Positions 15,831-23,973 of a stretch of DNA of 64,000 nucleotides are shown piece after piece (position 1 is the first letter of the stretch; each line of letters begins with the position of its first letter). The position numbers and the translations under genes were made by a program. The notes beneath the pieces were generated by a model. That model saw only the letters and a list, made by a program, of their open reading frames with translations. It had not been told where the DNA came from and did not search any database. Source of the DNA: Borreliella garinii (GTDB lineage Bacteria > Spirochaetota > Spirochaetia > Borreliales > Borreliaceae); assembly GCF_001922545.1 (NCBI RefSeq), contig NZ_CP018744.1, positions 682,001 to 746,000 on the forward strand, in the 5' to 3' direction.

Positions 15831-17385
15831 ACTTTGATTTTCTGTCATAGTTAAAGAGAATGAGTTGAATTTCATTTTTATTTAATTCTGGAATATTGTT
15901 TTTTATTATAAAATCGTCCACATTTTTTAATGGATTTTTTTTATAATTTCCATCTGTATCTTTTATTAAAATTTCTTTATTTTCAAGATCTAATATTATT
16001 TCTCCTAGTTTGTAAGTTTGGTTTTTTTTGTTTATTATAGATAGATTTGGCATAACACTCATTTTGTATTCAATAACAGCAGCTTCAAAAAGATTTTCAT
16101 CATTATTTTTTTTGTTTACACTTACTATTTGTCCATAATCAAAAGGTGCAAGTATTGTTAAAAAATTTTCTAGCATCTTAATGTCAAATTTTTTGTTTTT
16201 TGCTTGCTCGTTAGGCTCTTTTCTGTTCCAATAGTATTTTCCACTATTTTCTATTAGAAATTTAACAGTCTCTAAAGGGTTGGCGCTTTCTTTTATTATT
16301 ATTGGATTTACCAACTCATCGTAAGTGTCTATTATGCAAAAAATTCTAACAAGTTCATGAATAAATTTGTTGATTTTTAGTTGTGGATATCCAGTAGCAT
16401 CAAGATAGTCTTTTTGCCCATTGATTATCATTTTTGTAATAGCTGAAATATCTTCCCTTATTCTAAACAAATTCTTAGCAATGTTAATATTTTTTTCCAA
16501 GTATTCTATTTTTAATTTATGCTGTTCTTTTAAATTTTTATCTTTAAGGCTTATTTTATTTCCTATATTTTCTAGTATTGTTATATGCATTAATCCTATT
16601 GAGTGTAACAATGACCCTAGTGCGGCTTGCAGTATCATGTCTTCTGAGTAGAAAAATTCTGTAAATTCGGTATATTCAGTTTTATCAAGAAAAAATTTCA
16701 TGGTTGAACGGGGTGCATTTTTCAAAGATCTTGTTTTATTCAAATTTGCAATTGTAATTAGAAAATAAATTGTTGTGTCGACTGAATGTAGCAGTATTGA
16801 ATCGCCTTCTGTTTTGACTTTTCCTTTAAAAAATTCATAATCTCTTCTAGCAGAATATAAATATAATTTTTTTAAAGTTTTTTTATCTTTAAGGTTTTCT
16901 TTTGTTCTAAGCTTTTGAACATCAAAATAATGATATATTTCTAATAAAATTTTTTGCAAAGATGTTATTTTATGCCTTGGAAGTATTTTAAAGCTTCCTT
17001 CTAATATTTCTTTCCAATAAATTTGATTGGGTTCAACCTCCATTAATGTATTTATTTTCATGAGTGGTTTTTTACCTTTGGTAAAAAATATTGGGTCATC
17101 TTCCTTAAAGGGTTTATATACGTCTTTTAGATTATCTATTAGCTTTTCTCTTAAATAACTAAGATCATTATTCAAAATTTCTTCATTTATTTTTTTTATC
17201 AGGTCTTCATATGACACATCTTCTTCTTTTTTAAGTACAGGAATGTAGGGTGTATTCCCTTTATTAAGTATTTTAATAATTTTTTCATTTACTCTTGTGC
17301 CAAGTTTTGATAAATTTCCTATTCTTGCAAAAATTACGTCTTGTTGATTTAGATCTTTTATTTGCTTTATTTTTTTAAGTATCAT
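15808..17385 (-). CDS. Degenerate HD-GYP-like protein
   Basis: 525 aa from ATG 17385, preceded by AAAGGAT; the frame stays open upstream into the tRNA-Phe gene, so the longer start is rejected. The C-terminal half resembles an HD-GYP domain: SLLHSIGLMHITIL (normally LHDIGKI..P..IL), a following helix with EQH, DATGYPQLKINKFIHELVRI (normally DGSGYP) and CIIDTYDEL (normally ADVYDAL). The HD pair is HS and the HHE motif is missing, so cyclic-di-GMP hydrolysis is unlikely; a binding or scaffold role is possible. The N-terminal 200 residues are unrecognised. B31 BB0205 by order. Its gene starts 29 bases after tRNA-Phe. Confidence 0.8.
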   Translation of the reverse strand: MILKKIKQIKDLNQQDVIFARIGNLSKLGTRVNEKIIKILNKGNTPYIPVLKKEEDVSYEDLIKKINEEILNNDLSYLREKLIDNLKDVYKPFKEDDPIFFTKGKKPLMKINTLMEVEPNQIYWKEILEGSFKILPRHKITSLQKILLEIYHYFDVQKLRTKENLKDKKTLKKLYLYSARRDYEFFKGKVKTEGDSILLHSVDTTIYFLITIANLNKTRSLKNAPRSTMKFFLDKTEYTEFTEFFYSEDMILQAALGSLLHSIGLMHITILENIGNKISLKDKNLKEQHKLKIEYLEKNINIAKNLFRIREDISAITKMIINGQKDYLDATGYPQLKINKFIHELVRIFCIIDTYDELVNPIIIKESANPLETVKFLIENSGKYYWNRKEPNEQAKNKKFDIKMLENFLTILAPFDYGQIVSVNKKNNDENLFEAAVIEYKMSVMPNLSIINKKNQTYKLGEIILDLENKEILIKDTDGNYKKNPLKNVDDFIIKNNIPELNKNEIQLILFNYDRKSKSTTFSKK

Positions 17386-17413
17386 TTTGAGATCCTTTAA
17401 ATCTTTAAATAAA

Positions 17414-17486
17414 TGTCGCCGAGGAGAATCGAACTCCTGACACAAGGATTTTCAGTCCTATGCTCTACCAACTGAGCTACAGCGAC
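17414..17486 (-). tRNA. tRNA-Phe (GAA), first copy
   Basis: 73 nt cloverleaf: acceptor GTCGCTG with CGGCGAC, anticodon loop CTGAAAA (anticodon GAA), T loop TTCGATT, discriminator A, no encoded CCA. The anticodon stem has a U27-U43 mismatch. It is the distal member of a tandem pair, 20 bases from the second copy. Confidence 0.97.
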
Positions 17487-17506
17487 AACTGTAATTTAAA
17501 TTAACA

Positions 17507-17579
17507 TGCTGCCGAGGAGAATCGAACTCCTGACACAAGGATTTTCAGTCCTATGCTCTACCAACTGAGCTACAGCAGC
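17507..17579 (-). tRNA. tRNA-Phe (GAA), second copy
   Basis: 73 nt cloverleaf identical to the neighbouring copy from the D arm through the T arm, including the U27-U43 mismatch. The acceptor is GCTGCTG with CGGCAGC, so base pairs 2-71 and 3-70 are swapped relative to the other copy and still pair perfectly. Probably cotranscribed with it. Confidence 0.97.
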
Positions 17580-17888
17580 GTTTTTATTCTAATACCTTAA
17601 TTTTTTCATAAGTATATATGTTTGTCAACTCTTTTCAAATTTTAGCTTTTGAGTGTAGTGTTTAAAAAAAAAAGATTTATAGCTTCTTTGGACTTTTAAA
17701 TAAGCAATTTTAAGAATTTAATTAATCTTTTAAAGTTAGAAACAATATTTTCTTGGAGATTTTTAAATGGTTTTATTTGTTTTTTAAACTTAAATAAAGA
17801 CTTAAATTGCCACTTTATTTATAATAACAGTAATTTAGAATTTTTATTTCACAAGTTTTTAAAGAAAAAATTTATACAAAATAAATTT
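17580..17888. other. Intergenic stretch without a recognisable gene
   Basis: 309 bases between tRNA-Phe and the 3' end of hflC. It is AT-rich with A and T runs. I find no credible ORF on either strand; the only SD-linked start (near 17768) opens a 5-codon frame. It should contain the promoter of the tRNA-Phe unit and possibly the hflC transcript end, but I cannot place either with confidence. Confidence 0.5.
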
Positions 17889-18860
17889 TCAATTTCTTTT
17901 GTGAAGATATTTAAAGAAATCCATATCTGTTGAGAAAATTTTTCTTTTATCTTTTAATACTGCTTTATAGCTTTCTAATGCCTGCCAAAATTTGTAAAAT
18001 TCAATATTTTTACCATATGTATTTGAATAAATTTTTGCGGCTTCCCGGTCTCCTTCAGCTTTTATTTTTGCAGCAGTGGCTTTTGCCTCACTTAATAGGC
18101 TTAGCTTTTCTTTTTCTATGCTTCCAAGAATTTCTGTTTTTTCAGCTAATCCTATGCTTCTTTGTTCTTCTGCTATTTGTTGTCTTTCTGAAATCATTCT
18201 GTTGTTTACGGATTCAATAAGGCTTGGATCATAAGTAACTTTTCTTATTAGTACGTCTACAATTTCAATCCCAATATCTTTGGTATTGTTGTTTGCTATA
18301 TTAATTATTTCTTTTTCGATTATCTTTCGTCCTTTTGTTATTTTGTAAATCCCATTAATTTTTGTTTCTTGTGGAGTAAGTACTCCATTAGACAAACGTT
18401 GGATTGGATCGTTTGAGCTTCTTATAATTTCAAGTAAAGGATATTTTGCAATAACTCCTCTAACAGCGGGTTCAATTGCTGCATCAATTCTAACGTAAGC
18501 TCTATTCATTGTTTTTATTGTTGTATAAAATTTATTTATGTCTGCAATTTTCCATCTGGCCGTTGTATCAATCCATATTAATTGCTTTTCCTCTCCTCCT
18601 GTTGGGATTCTTTGAGGTTCTCCATCCCATCTAAGAATGATTTTGGGGAATATTTGTACATTTTCAATTAATGGGATTTTATATTTAAGCCCAGCTAAGC
18701 TTTCAGTTCTTTGAATTTTTCCAAGTCGAGTAGTTATTGAAATTTCATTTTCTTTCAAAATATAAATTGGTTGGAAAATAGACAAAATAGTCAAGCAAAC
18801 TATTATTGCAAAGATTGTAATTTTAACAGTAGATAATAAAAGATTTATTATAAATTTCAT
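17889..18860 (-). CDS. hflC: HflC, SPFH-domain membrane protease modulator
   Basis: 323 aa. One N-terminal membrane helix (about 8-32), then the SPFH/band-7 domain with TRLGKIQRTESLAGLKYKIP, IDTTARWKI and IGIEIVDVLIRKVTY, and a coiled C-terminal region rich in Ala/Glu (EAKATAAKIKAEGDREAAKI) typical of HflC. HflK and HflC form a large ring in the inner membrane around FtsH protease. It begins directly after the hflK stop codon (no gap), so the two are coupled. B31 BB0204 by order. Confidence 0.94.
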   Translation of the reverse strand: MKFIINLLLSTVKITIFAIIVCLTILSIFQPIYILKENEISITTRLGKIQRTESLAGLKYKIPLIENVQIFPKIILRWDGEPQRIPTGGEEKQLIWIDTTARWKIADINKFYTTIKTMNRAYVRIDAAIEPAVRGVIAKYPLLEIIRSSNDPIQRLSNGVLTPQETKINGIYKITKGRKIIEKEIINIANNNTKDIGIEIVDVLIRKVTYDPSLIESVNNRMISERQQIAEEQRSIGLAEKTEILGSIEKEKLSLLSEAKATAAKIKAEGDREAAKIYSNTYGKNIEFYKFWQALESYKAVLKDKRKIFSTDMDFFKYLHKRN

Positions 18861-19796
18861 TTATTTTACCTCTTTAAATGGTAGAAAATTTTTTAAGTTT
18901 TTGTCAATTAATTCAATATTATCTTTGTTTTCAAGTATTTCCTTCATAGTTTCATTGTAAAGCCTTTCTTTTGTAATATCTGGATTTTTTAAGTAAGCGT
19001 CTAGTATGGCATTAAAAATTTCTGTGTCTGCTAATGCATTGTTTATTCTGCTTTCTTTGTATCCTTTGGCTTCTTCAATAACCTTTAATGCTTCACCTTT
19101 GATTTTGGGAACTATTTGATTAAATTCTTTTTTCCCCTCGTTTATGTATTTATTTTTGTCTTGAATGGCAATGTTTACATCTTCAAAAGCTTCGTAAACT
19201 TTTCCTTTTGGCGGCAGGGCATTTCTAATTTGTACTTGCACTACATCAATTCCTAAATTATAATTATCTATTATTTCGTTCATAGAAGATTTTACACCTT
19301 CTGTAACTCCCACTCTGTTGTCATTGATTATTTCAAAAATAGTATTGTCCCCAATTAATCTATTCATTGATGACTTTGCAATATCCTTGATTGTTGTCTC
19401 AGGATCTTCTACTTTAAATTTAAATGAGTAAGGATCTCTTATTTTGTATTGCACTAACCATTCAATATTTATGATATTTAAATCTCCAGTGATAATCATG
19501 CTCTCATCGCCTGAATTATCATTTTCTCTAAAATCGTTTGGAGACATTAGAAATCCAAATTTAATTTCTTGGACTATTTTTACAGGTACGATAAATTTTT
19601 CTTCAATTAACGGAATCTTAACATGTATTCCTGAATCAAGAGTTCTGTTAAGCTTGCCAAGGCGAAGTACAATTGCTTCTTCTGATGGCCCTACTATGAA
19701 TATGTTTGCAATAATTATTATTAATATTAGTACTAAAGTAATAATAATTACTAAATATTCATAAGTTTTATTAAAAATTTGTTTTATGTCAAACAT
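18861..19796 (-). CDS. hflK: HflK, SPFH-domain membrane protease modulator
   Basis: 311 aa. N-terminal membrane helix (about 14-36), then GPSEEAIVLRLGKLNRTLDSGIH, the SPFH entry motif of HflK, followed by NIEWLVQYKIRDPYSFKFKV and QVQIRNALPPKGKVYEAFEDV, the latter diagnostic of HflK rather than HflC. The Gly/Pro-rich N-terminal extension seen in E. coli HflK is absent. Works with HflC, whose gene follows without a gap, to regulate FtsH. B31 BB0203 by order. Confidence 0.94.
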   Translation of the reverse strand: MFDIKQIFNKTYEYLVIIITLVLILIIIIANIFIVGPSEEAIVLRLGKLNRTLDSGIHVKIPLIEEKFIVPVKIVQEIKFGFLMSPNDFRENDNSGDESMIITGDLNIINIEWLVQYKIRDPYSFKFKVEDPETTIKDIAKSSMNRLIGDNTIFEIINDNRVGVTEGVKSSMNEIIDNYNLGIDVVQVQIRNALPPKGKVYEAFEDVNIAIQDKNKYINEGKKEFNQIVPKIKGEALKVIEEAKGYKESRINNALADTEIFNAILDAYLKNPDITKERLYNETMKEILENKDNIELIDKNLKNFLPFKEVK

Positions 19797-19848
19797 TTGT
19801 TTCTCCCAATGTTTTTAATTATTTTAATTTTGTAAGCGAATTTTATCG

Positions 19849-21087
19849 CTAATTTTTAGATTTGATAAAGGTTATTGTTTCAATTTTATTATTCTGAATT
19901 TTCTTAATAAAATATTCTCCATCAGCTGTTTTTACGGTTTCGTTTTTTGTTGGTATTTTATCAAGCAGATCTATTAAGTATCCTCCAATTGTATTTGTAT
20001 ACTCTTTATGTTTAATAGATATTCCAATTATCTCTTCGATCTCGTCAAAAGTAGTTTCTCCAAGTATTGAGTAAGTATTGTTGTTGATTTGTGTAATAAG
20101 AGGTTTTTCCTCTTTAATGTCGTATTCGTCAGATATTGCTCCAAAAATTTTTTCTACTATGTCTTCTATTGTAAGTATTCCTGAAAAACCACCATACTCG
20201 TCAATTACGATTGCCATTATTTTTTGCTTTTTTCTCATAATATCTAATATGTCTTTTATTCTTTTATTTTGTTGTACAAATACAGCCGGCTTAATAAATT
20301 GAGAAACATTTTTATTCATGTCTTTTTTATTGACTTCTATAAGATCTTTAGCTATTAAAATTCCAATTATCTGTTCTCTGTTTTGACCTTTGTATATGGG
20401 AATTCTAGAATATCCTTCCTCTTTGATCAATTTAATTACATTTTTTAGTTTTGATGAGCTTGAGAGTGAAAAAACCTCTGTTCTGTGAGTCATGATCTCA
20501 GAAGCTCTTACTTGATCTATGTCTAGCATTTTTTGCATAAATATTCTAGAGTCGTTTTTTAAAATTCCCAAATTTCCTGCTAAAGAGAGCATATTTTTTA
20601 TGCTCTCTTTAGTCATTTTATAGCTTGTCTTAATTTTAAGAAGATTTAATATTTTTTTTATTATTTTATTTATTATATATATTATCGGAGTGAATATAAA
20701 AATTAATGGTTTTAAAAAAAATGAAGTAGATAGAGCAATGATTTCATTGTTTAGAATTGCAATTTGTTTTGGAAGTATTTCTGCAAAAATTAGAACGATT
20801 ATTGTTATTAGACCTGTTGATATTGCAAGTGCGCTGTTTCCGTATTTTTCAAGTACAAATTTTGTTGTAAGTGTACTTGCAATAATATTTGATATATTGT
20901 TGCCGATAAGAATAGTAGTGATTAATTTTGAAGGGGATTGAACCAAGTTGTACACCGATATTCCCGATTTTCCTTTTTTTCTTATATCTTGTATCTGAAT
21001 CATGCTTAAAGAAGTGTAAGCTGTTTCAGATGCTGAGAAAATAGCAGATAATATTATAAATAGTAGTATCACGATTAATTCTGACAT
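19849..21087 (-). CDS. CNNM/CBS-domain membrane protein (TlyC/CorC family)
   Basis: 412 aa. N-terminal DUF21/CNNM membrane domain with FSASETAYTSLS and AEILPKQIA and four hydrophobic helices, then a CBS pair (about 185-310; EIMTHRTEVF, GYSRIPIY, GILIAKDL, MAIVIDEYGGFSGILTIEDIVE) and a C-terminal CorC/HlyC domain. The family is linked to magnesium or cobalt homeostasis; the older name hemolysin comes from TlyC and is not supported here. The gene lies 52 bases upstream of hflK and may be the first gene of that unit. B31 BB0202 by order. A strong hairpin lies inside it at 20580-20612. Confidence 0.9.
   Translation of the reverse strand: MSELIVILLFIILSAIFSASETAYTSLSMIQIQDIRKKGKSGISVYNLVQSPSKLITTILIGNNISNIIASTLTTKFVLEKYGNSALAISTGLITIIVLIFAEILPKQIAILNNEIIALSTSFFLKPLIFIFTPIIYIINKIIKKILNLLKIKTSYKMTKESIKNMLSLAGNLGILKNDSRIFMQKMLDIDQVRASEIMTHRTEVFSLSSSSKLKNVIKLIKEEGYSRIPIYKGQNREQIIGILIAKDLIEVNKKDMNKNVSQFIKPAVFVQQNKRIKDILDIMRKKQKIMAIVIDEYGGFSGILTIEDIVEKIFGAISDEYDIKEEKPLITQINNNTYSILGETTFDEIEEIIGISIKHKEYTNTIGGYLIDLLDKIPTKNETVKTADGEYFIKKIQNNKIETITFIKSKN
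20580..20612. other. 13-bp perfect stem-loop inside the CNNM/CBS gene
   Basis: CTAAAGAGAGCAT (20580-20592) pairs perfectly with ATGCTCTCTTTAG (20600-20612) around a 7-base loop (ATTTTTT). It encodes ordinary residues between the membrane and CBS parts. No T-run follows on either strand, so a terminator is unlikely; possible effects are on mRNA folding, pausing or processing. Confidence 0.5.
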
Positions 21088-21172
21088 ATATGTATTATTT
21101 TAATTTATCTTTAATAAAAATGCTTTAAATTATACTCTTAAGCAATAAAAATATTTTTGACTTGACTTTAGA

Positions 21173-21245
21173 AGGCGCTGACCGGAATCGAACCGGCGAA
21201 TCAAAGTTTTGCAGACTTCTCCCTTAGCCACTTGGGTACAGCGCC
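21173..21245 (-). tRNA. tRNA-Cys (GCA)
   Basis: 73 nt cloverleaf: acceptor GGCGCTG with CAGCGCC, anticodon loop CTGCAAA (anticodon GCA), T arm GCCGG-TTCGATT-CCGGT, and U73 as discriminator, the known main identity element for cysteine. CCA is not encoded. It stands 85 bases upstream of the CNNM/CBS gene on the same strand. Confidence 0.97.
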
Positions 21246-21359
21246 TTGTAACATTGCTTAGTTTATTAAAAAAATAGAAAATTGTAAATATATTGTCTAT
21301 TGAAGTATGATTTTGAATTTATTAGCTATTTTTATTAGTTTTATGTAAACTTTTAATGT

Positions 21360-22886
21360 ATGAATAAAAAACTTAAAGACGTTTTATTAAAATTAGATCA
21401 AGATTTAATAAAACATATAAAAGGTTCTCTTGATTTAGAAATATCAGGAGTTACTTACAGTTCCAAATTAGTTTTGCCCAGGTTTGTGTTTTTTGCTCTT
21501 CCAGGAATTCATTTTGATGGGCATGATTTTATTGAAACTGCAATTCAAAGGGGCAGCAATGTTATTGTGTATTCAAGAGATATGGATTTTTACAGTCCCA
21601 ATGTTACTTATATCAAGGTAGATAATTTTAACATAAGAAAGTTTATGTCTAATTTTTCAAATATTTTTTATGATGAGCCTTCAAAAAAATTAAAAGTCAT
21701 TGGAGTCACTGGTACTGATGGTAAAAGTTCTGTTTGTTATTATATATACCTGCTTTTGAAGAAAAAAGGCATTAAAGTAGGTTTTATATCAACGGTATTT
21801 CTTGATGATGGGAATGGAAATTTGATTAAAAATCCTTACAGACAATCAACTCCTGAGTCTACAGAAATACATTTATTTTTAAGCAATATGGTTAAAAATA
21901 AGGTTCAATATGCAATTCTTGAATCTACTTCCCATGGGCTTGACCTTGAAACAGCAAGGCTTATTGATGTTAATTATTTTGCTGTTGTTTTTACTAATAT
22001 TGGACACGAGCATCTTGAATTTCATGGTACAATTCAAAATTATTTGAATGCAAAGTTAGGTCTTTTCCGATCTGTTAGTGATGATGCTGGTTTTGGCGTT
22101 ATTAATTTTGACGATCCTTATTATTCTGACTTTAAGAATGCTGTTAAAAAATCTTTTACTTATAGTTTAAAAAGCAGTAAAGCTGATTTTTTTGTAAGTT
22201 TTATTGATGAAAAAATAGATTCTACTAGGTTCGAATTTTATCACAAAGGTGTTAAATATTCTGCTAATGTTAGTCTGTTGGGGAGCTTTAATGTTGAGAA
22301 TATAATGGCTGCTCTTATTTTAGTTTCTCAAATTTTAAATAGCGATATTCAAGACATTGTTGACAAGCTTATTTGCATTAAAAGTCTTGATGGGCGTATG
22401 GACAGTGTTAATTTGGGGCAAAATTTTTCTGTAATAATTGATTATGCTCATACCCCTGGTGCTTTCTCCAAGCTTTTTCCTATTTTTAAAAGATTTGCTA
22501 CAAATAGGTTGATTTCTGTTTTTGGCTCTGCAGGAGAAAGAGATGTTGCAAAAAGATTTTTGCAAGGACAAATTGCAGATATTTATTCTGATTTAATAAT
22601 CCTTTGTGACGAAGATCCAAGAGGCGAGAATGGTATGTGTATAATTAAAGATATTGCGAAAGGAATTGTGAATAAAGTTATAAATCAGGATTTATTTTTT
22701 ATTCCCGATAGAAAACTGGCTATTGAAAAAGCAATAAGTCTTGCAAGGGCAGGAGATCTGGTTGTAGTTTTGGGCAAAGGACATGAAAGTTCAATAATTT
22801 ATAAAAATAGAGAACTTTTTTGGAATGAGCAAGAGATAGTTAATAATGCTATTTTAAGTTTAGATAAATCAGAAAAGGAGAGGTGA
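21360..22886 (+). CDS. murE: UDP-MurNAc-tripeptide synthetase MurE
   Basis: 508 aa, typical Mur ligase length. The ATP loop is GVTGTDGKSS (115-124), followed by TPESTEIH, the conserved ESTSHGL segment and the C-terminal domain. The third-residue specificity motif reads DEDPRGEN (about 417-424) in place of DNPR.E found in diaminopimelate-adding enzymes. Borrelia peptidoglycan is reported to carry L-ornithine at position 3, so ornithine is the likely substrate; this is established for the cell wall, inferred for this enzyme. ddl follows after one base, so the two wall-precursor genes are coupled. B31 BB0201 by order. Confidence 0.95.
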   Translation: MNKKLKDVLLKLDQDLIKHIKGSLDLEISGVTYSSKLVLPRFVFFALPGIHFDGHDFIETAIQRGSNVIVYSRDMDFYSPNVTYIKVDNFNIRKFMSNFSNIFYDEPSKKLKVIGVTGTDGKSSVCYYIYLLLKKKGIKVGFISTVFLDDGNGNLIKNPYRQSTPESTEIHLFLSNMVKNKVQYAILESTSHGLDLETARLIDVNYFAVVFTNIGHEHLEFHGTIQNYLNAKLGLFRSVSDDAGFGVINFDDPYYSDFKNAVKKSFTYSLKSSKADFFVSFIDEKIDSTRFEFYHKGVKYSANVSLLGSFNVENIMAALILVSQILNSDIQDIVDKLICIKSLDGRMDSVNLGQNFSVIIDYAHTPGAFSKLFPIFKRFATNRLISVFGSAGERDVAKRFLQGQIADIYSDLIILCDEDPRGENGMCIIKDIAKGIVNKVINQDLFFIPDRKLAIEKAISLARAGDLVVVLGKGHESSIIYKNRELFWNEQEIVNNAILSLDKSEKER

Positions 22887-22887
22887 T

Positions 22888-23973
22888 GTGAAAAAAAATC
22901 TTATGTTAATATTTGGTGGAGTTTCTTTTGAACATGAAATTTCTTGCAAATCTGCTTATAGCATTTATTTAGCCCTTTTGGATCTAAATAAATACAATAT
23001 TTATCCTGTTTATATTGATAAGTGTACAGGTATTTGGTATTTATTAGATTCTGTTTCGGATCCTCCAAAGCTCATCGATATAGATGTTTTGCCTATTGTA
23101 AGCTTATTGCCTGGTATTGGAATTTTTTCAAATAACAAAAATCTTGAGATCGATGTTGTTTTTCCTGTTGTTCATGGAAGAACCGGTGAGGATGGTGCTA
23201 TTCAAGGGGTTTTAAAAGTTATGGACATTCCTTGTATTGGTGCTGGCATTATAGGGAGTGCTATTTCTAGCAATAAGTATTTTTGCAAACTTTTGCTTAA
23301 AAGCTTTAATATCCCTTTAGTGCCTTTTATTGGATTTAGACAATATGATTATCTTTTAGATAAAGAGGAGATAAAAAGAAATGTAAGGGAGGCTTTAGGC
23401 TATCCTGTTATTGTTAAGCCCGCAGTATTAGGGTCTTCAATTGGAATAAATGTAGCTTACAGTGAAAGTCAGATTGAATTTTTTATTGAGGAAGCTTTAA
23501 AGTATGACCTTACTATTTTAATAGAGAAATTTATTGAGGCTAGAGAGATCGAATGTTCTGTGATTGGGAATGAAAAGATAAAAATATTTTCTCCTGGGGA
23601 AATTATTGTTCAGGATTTTATATTTTATGACTATGATGCTAAATATTCTGTTATTCCTGGAAATTCTATTATTTTTAATATTCCTGCACAACTTGAGACA
23701 AATCAGTTGTTAAGCATTAAGGAATATGCCTTTCTTGTTTATAAGAATTTAGAGCTCAGGGGTATGGCAAGAGTTGATTTTTTTGTTGAAAAAAAATCAG
23801 GAAAAATTTATCTTAATGAAATAAATACTATTCCGGGATTTACCGATATATCTATGTTTTCTAAAATGTGTAGTCATGATGGTCTTCAGTTTAAAGACTT
23901 GTTGGATAATTTAATTAATTATGCTTTTCAAAGTTACAATAATAGAAAAAAAAGAATTAATTTTGAAGATTAA
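22888..23973 (+). CDS. ddl: D-alanine-D-alanine ligase
   Basis: 361 aa starting with GTG at 22888, with GGAGAGG just upstream inside the murE end. Motifs: GGVSFEHEISCKSA at the N-terminus, FPVVHGRTGEDGAIQG, YPVIVKPAVLGSSIGI in the ATP-grasp domain, and LNEINTIPGFTDISMFSKM, the metal and D-Ala binding C-terminal signature of Ddl. It makes the D-Ala-D-Ala dipeptide from alanine supplied in D form by Alr (gene at the far end of this window). The stop overlaps the convergent membrane-protein gene by 4 bases. B31 BB0200 by order. Confidence 0.96.
   Translation: MKKNLMLIFGGVSFEHEISCKSAYSIYLALLDLNKYNIYPVYIDKCTGIWYLLDSVSDPPKLIDIDVLPIVSLLPGIGIFSNNKNLEIDVVFPVVHGRTGEDGAIQGVLKVMDIPCIGAGIIGSAISSNKYFCKLLLKSFNIPLVPFIGFRQYDYLLDKEEIKRNVREALGYPVIVKPAVLGSSIGINVAYSESQIEFFIEEALKYDLTILIEKFIEAREIECSVIGNEKIKIFSPGEIIVQDFIFYDYDAKYSVIPGNSIIFNIPAQLETNQLLSIKEYAFLVYKNLELRGMARVDFFVEKKSGKIYLNEINTIPGFTDISMFSKMCSHDGLQFKDLLDNLINYAFQSYNNRKKRINFED

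Noticed and set aside
17386-17445. N-terminal extension of the HD-GYP-like gene
   Set aside because: It runs through part of the tRNA-Phe gene; AAAGGAT and ATG at 17385 give a better start.
17760-17790. Five-codon frame with a good ribosome-binding site in the hflC-tRNA gap
   Set aside because: Too short to support as a gene, and no following gene on that strand could be controlled by it.
19849-21087. Hemolysin annotation (TlyC) for the CNNM/CBS gene
   Set aside because: Domain content is that of CorC/CNNM ion-homeostasis proteins; nothing in the sequence supports pore formation.
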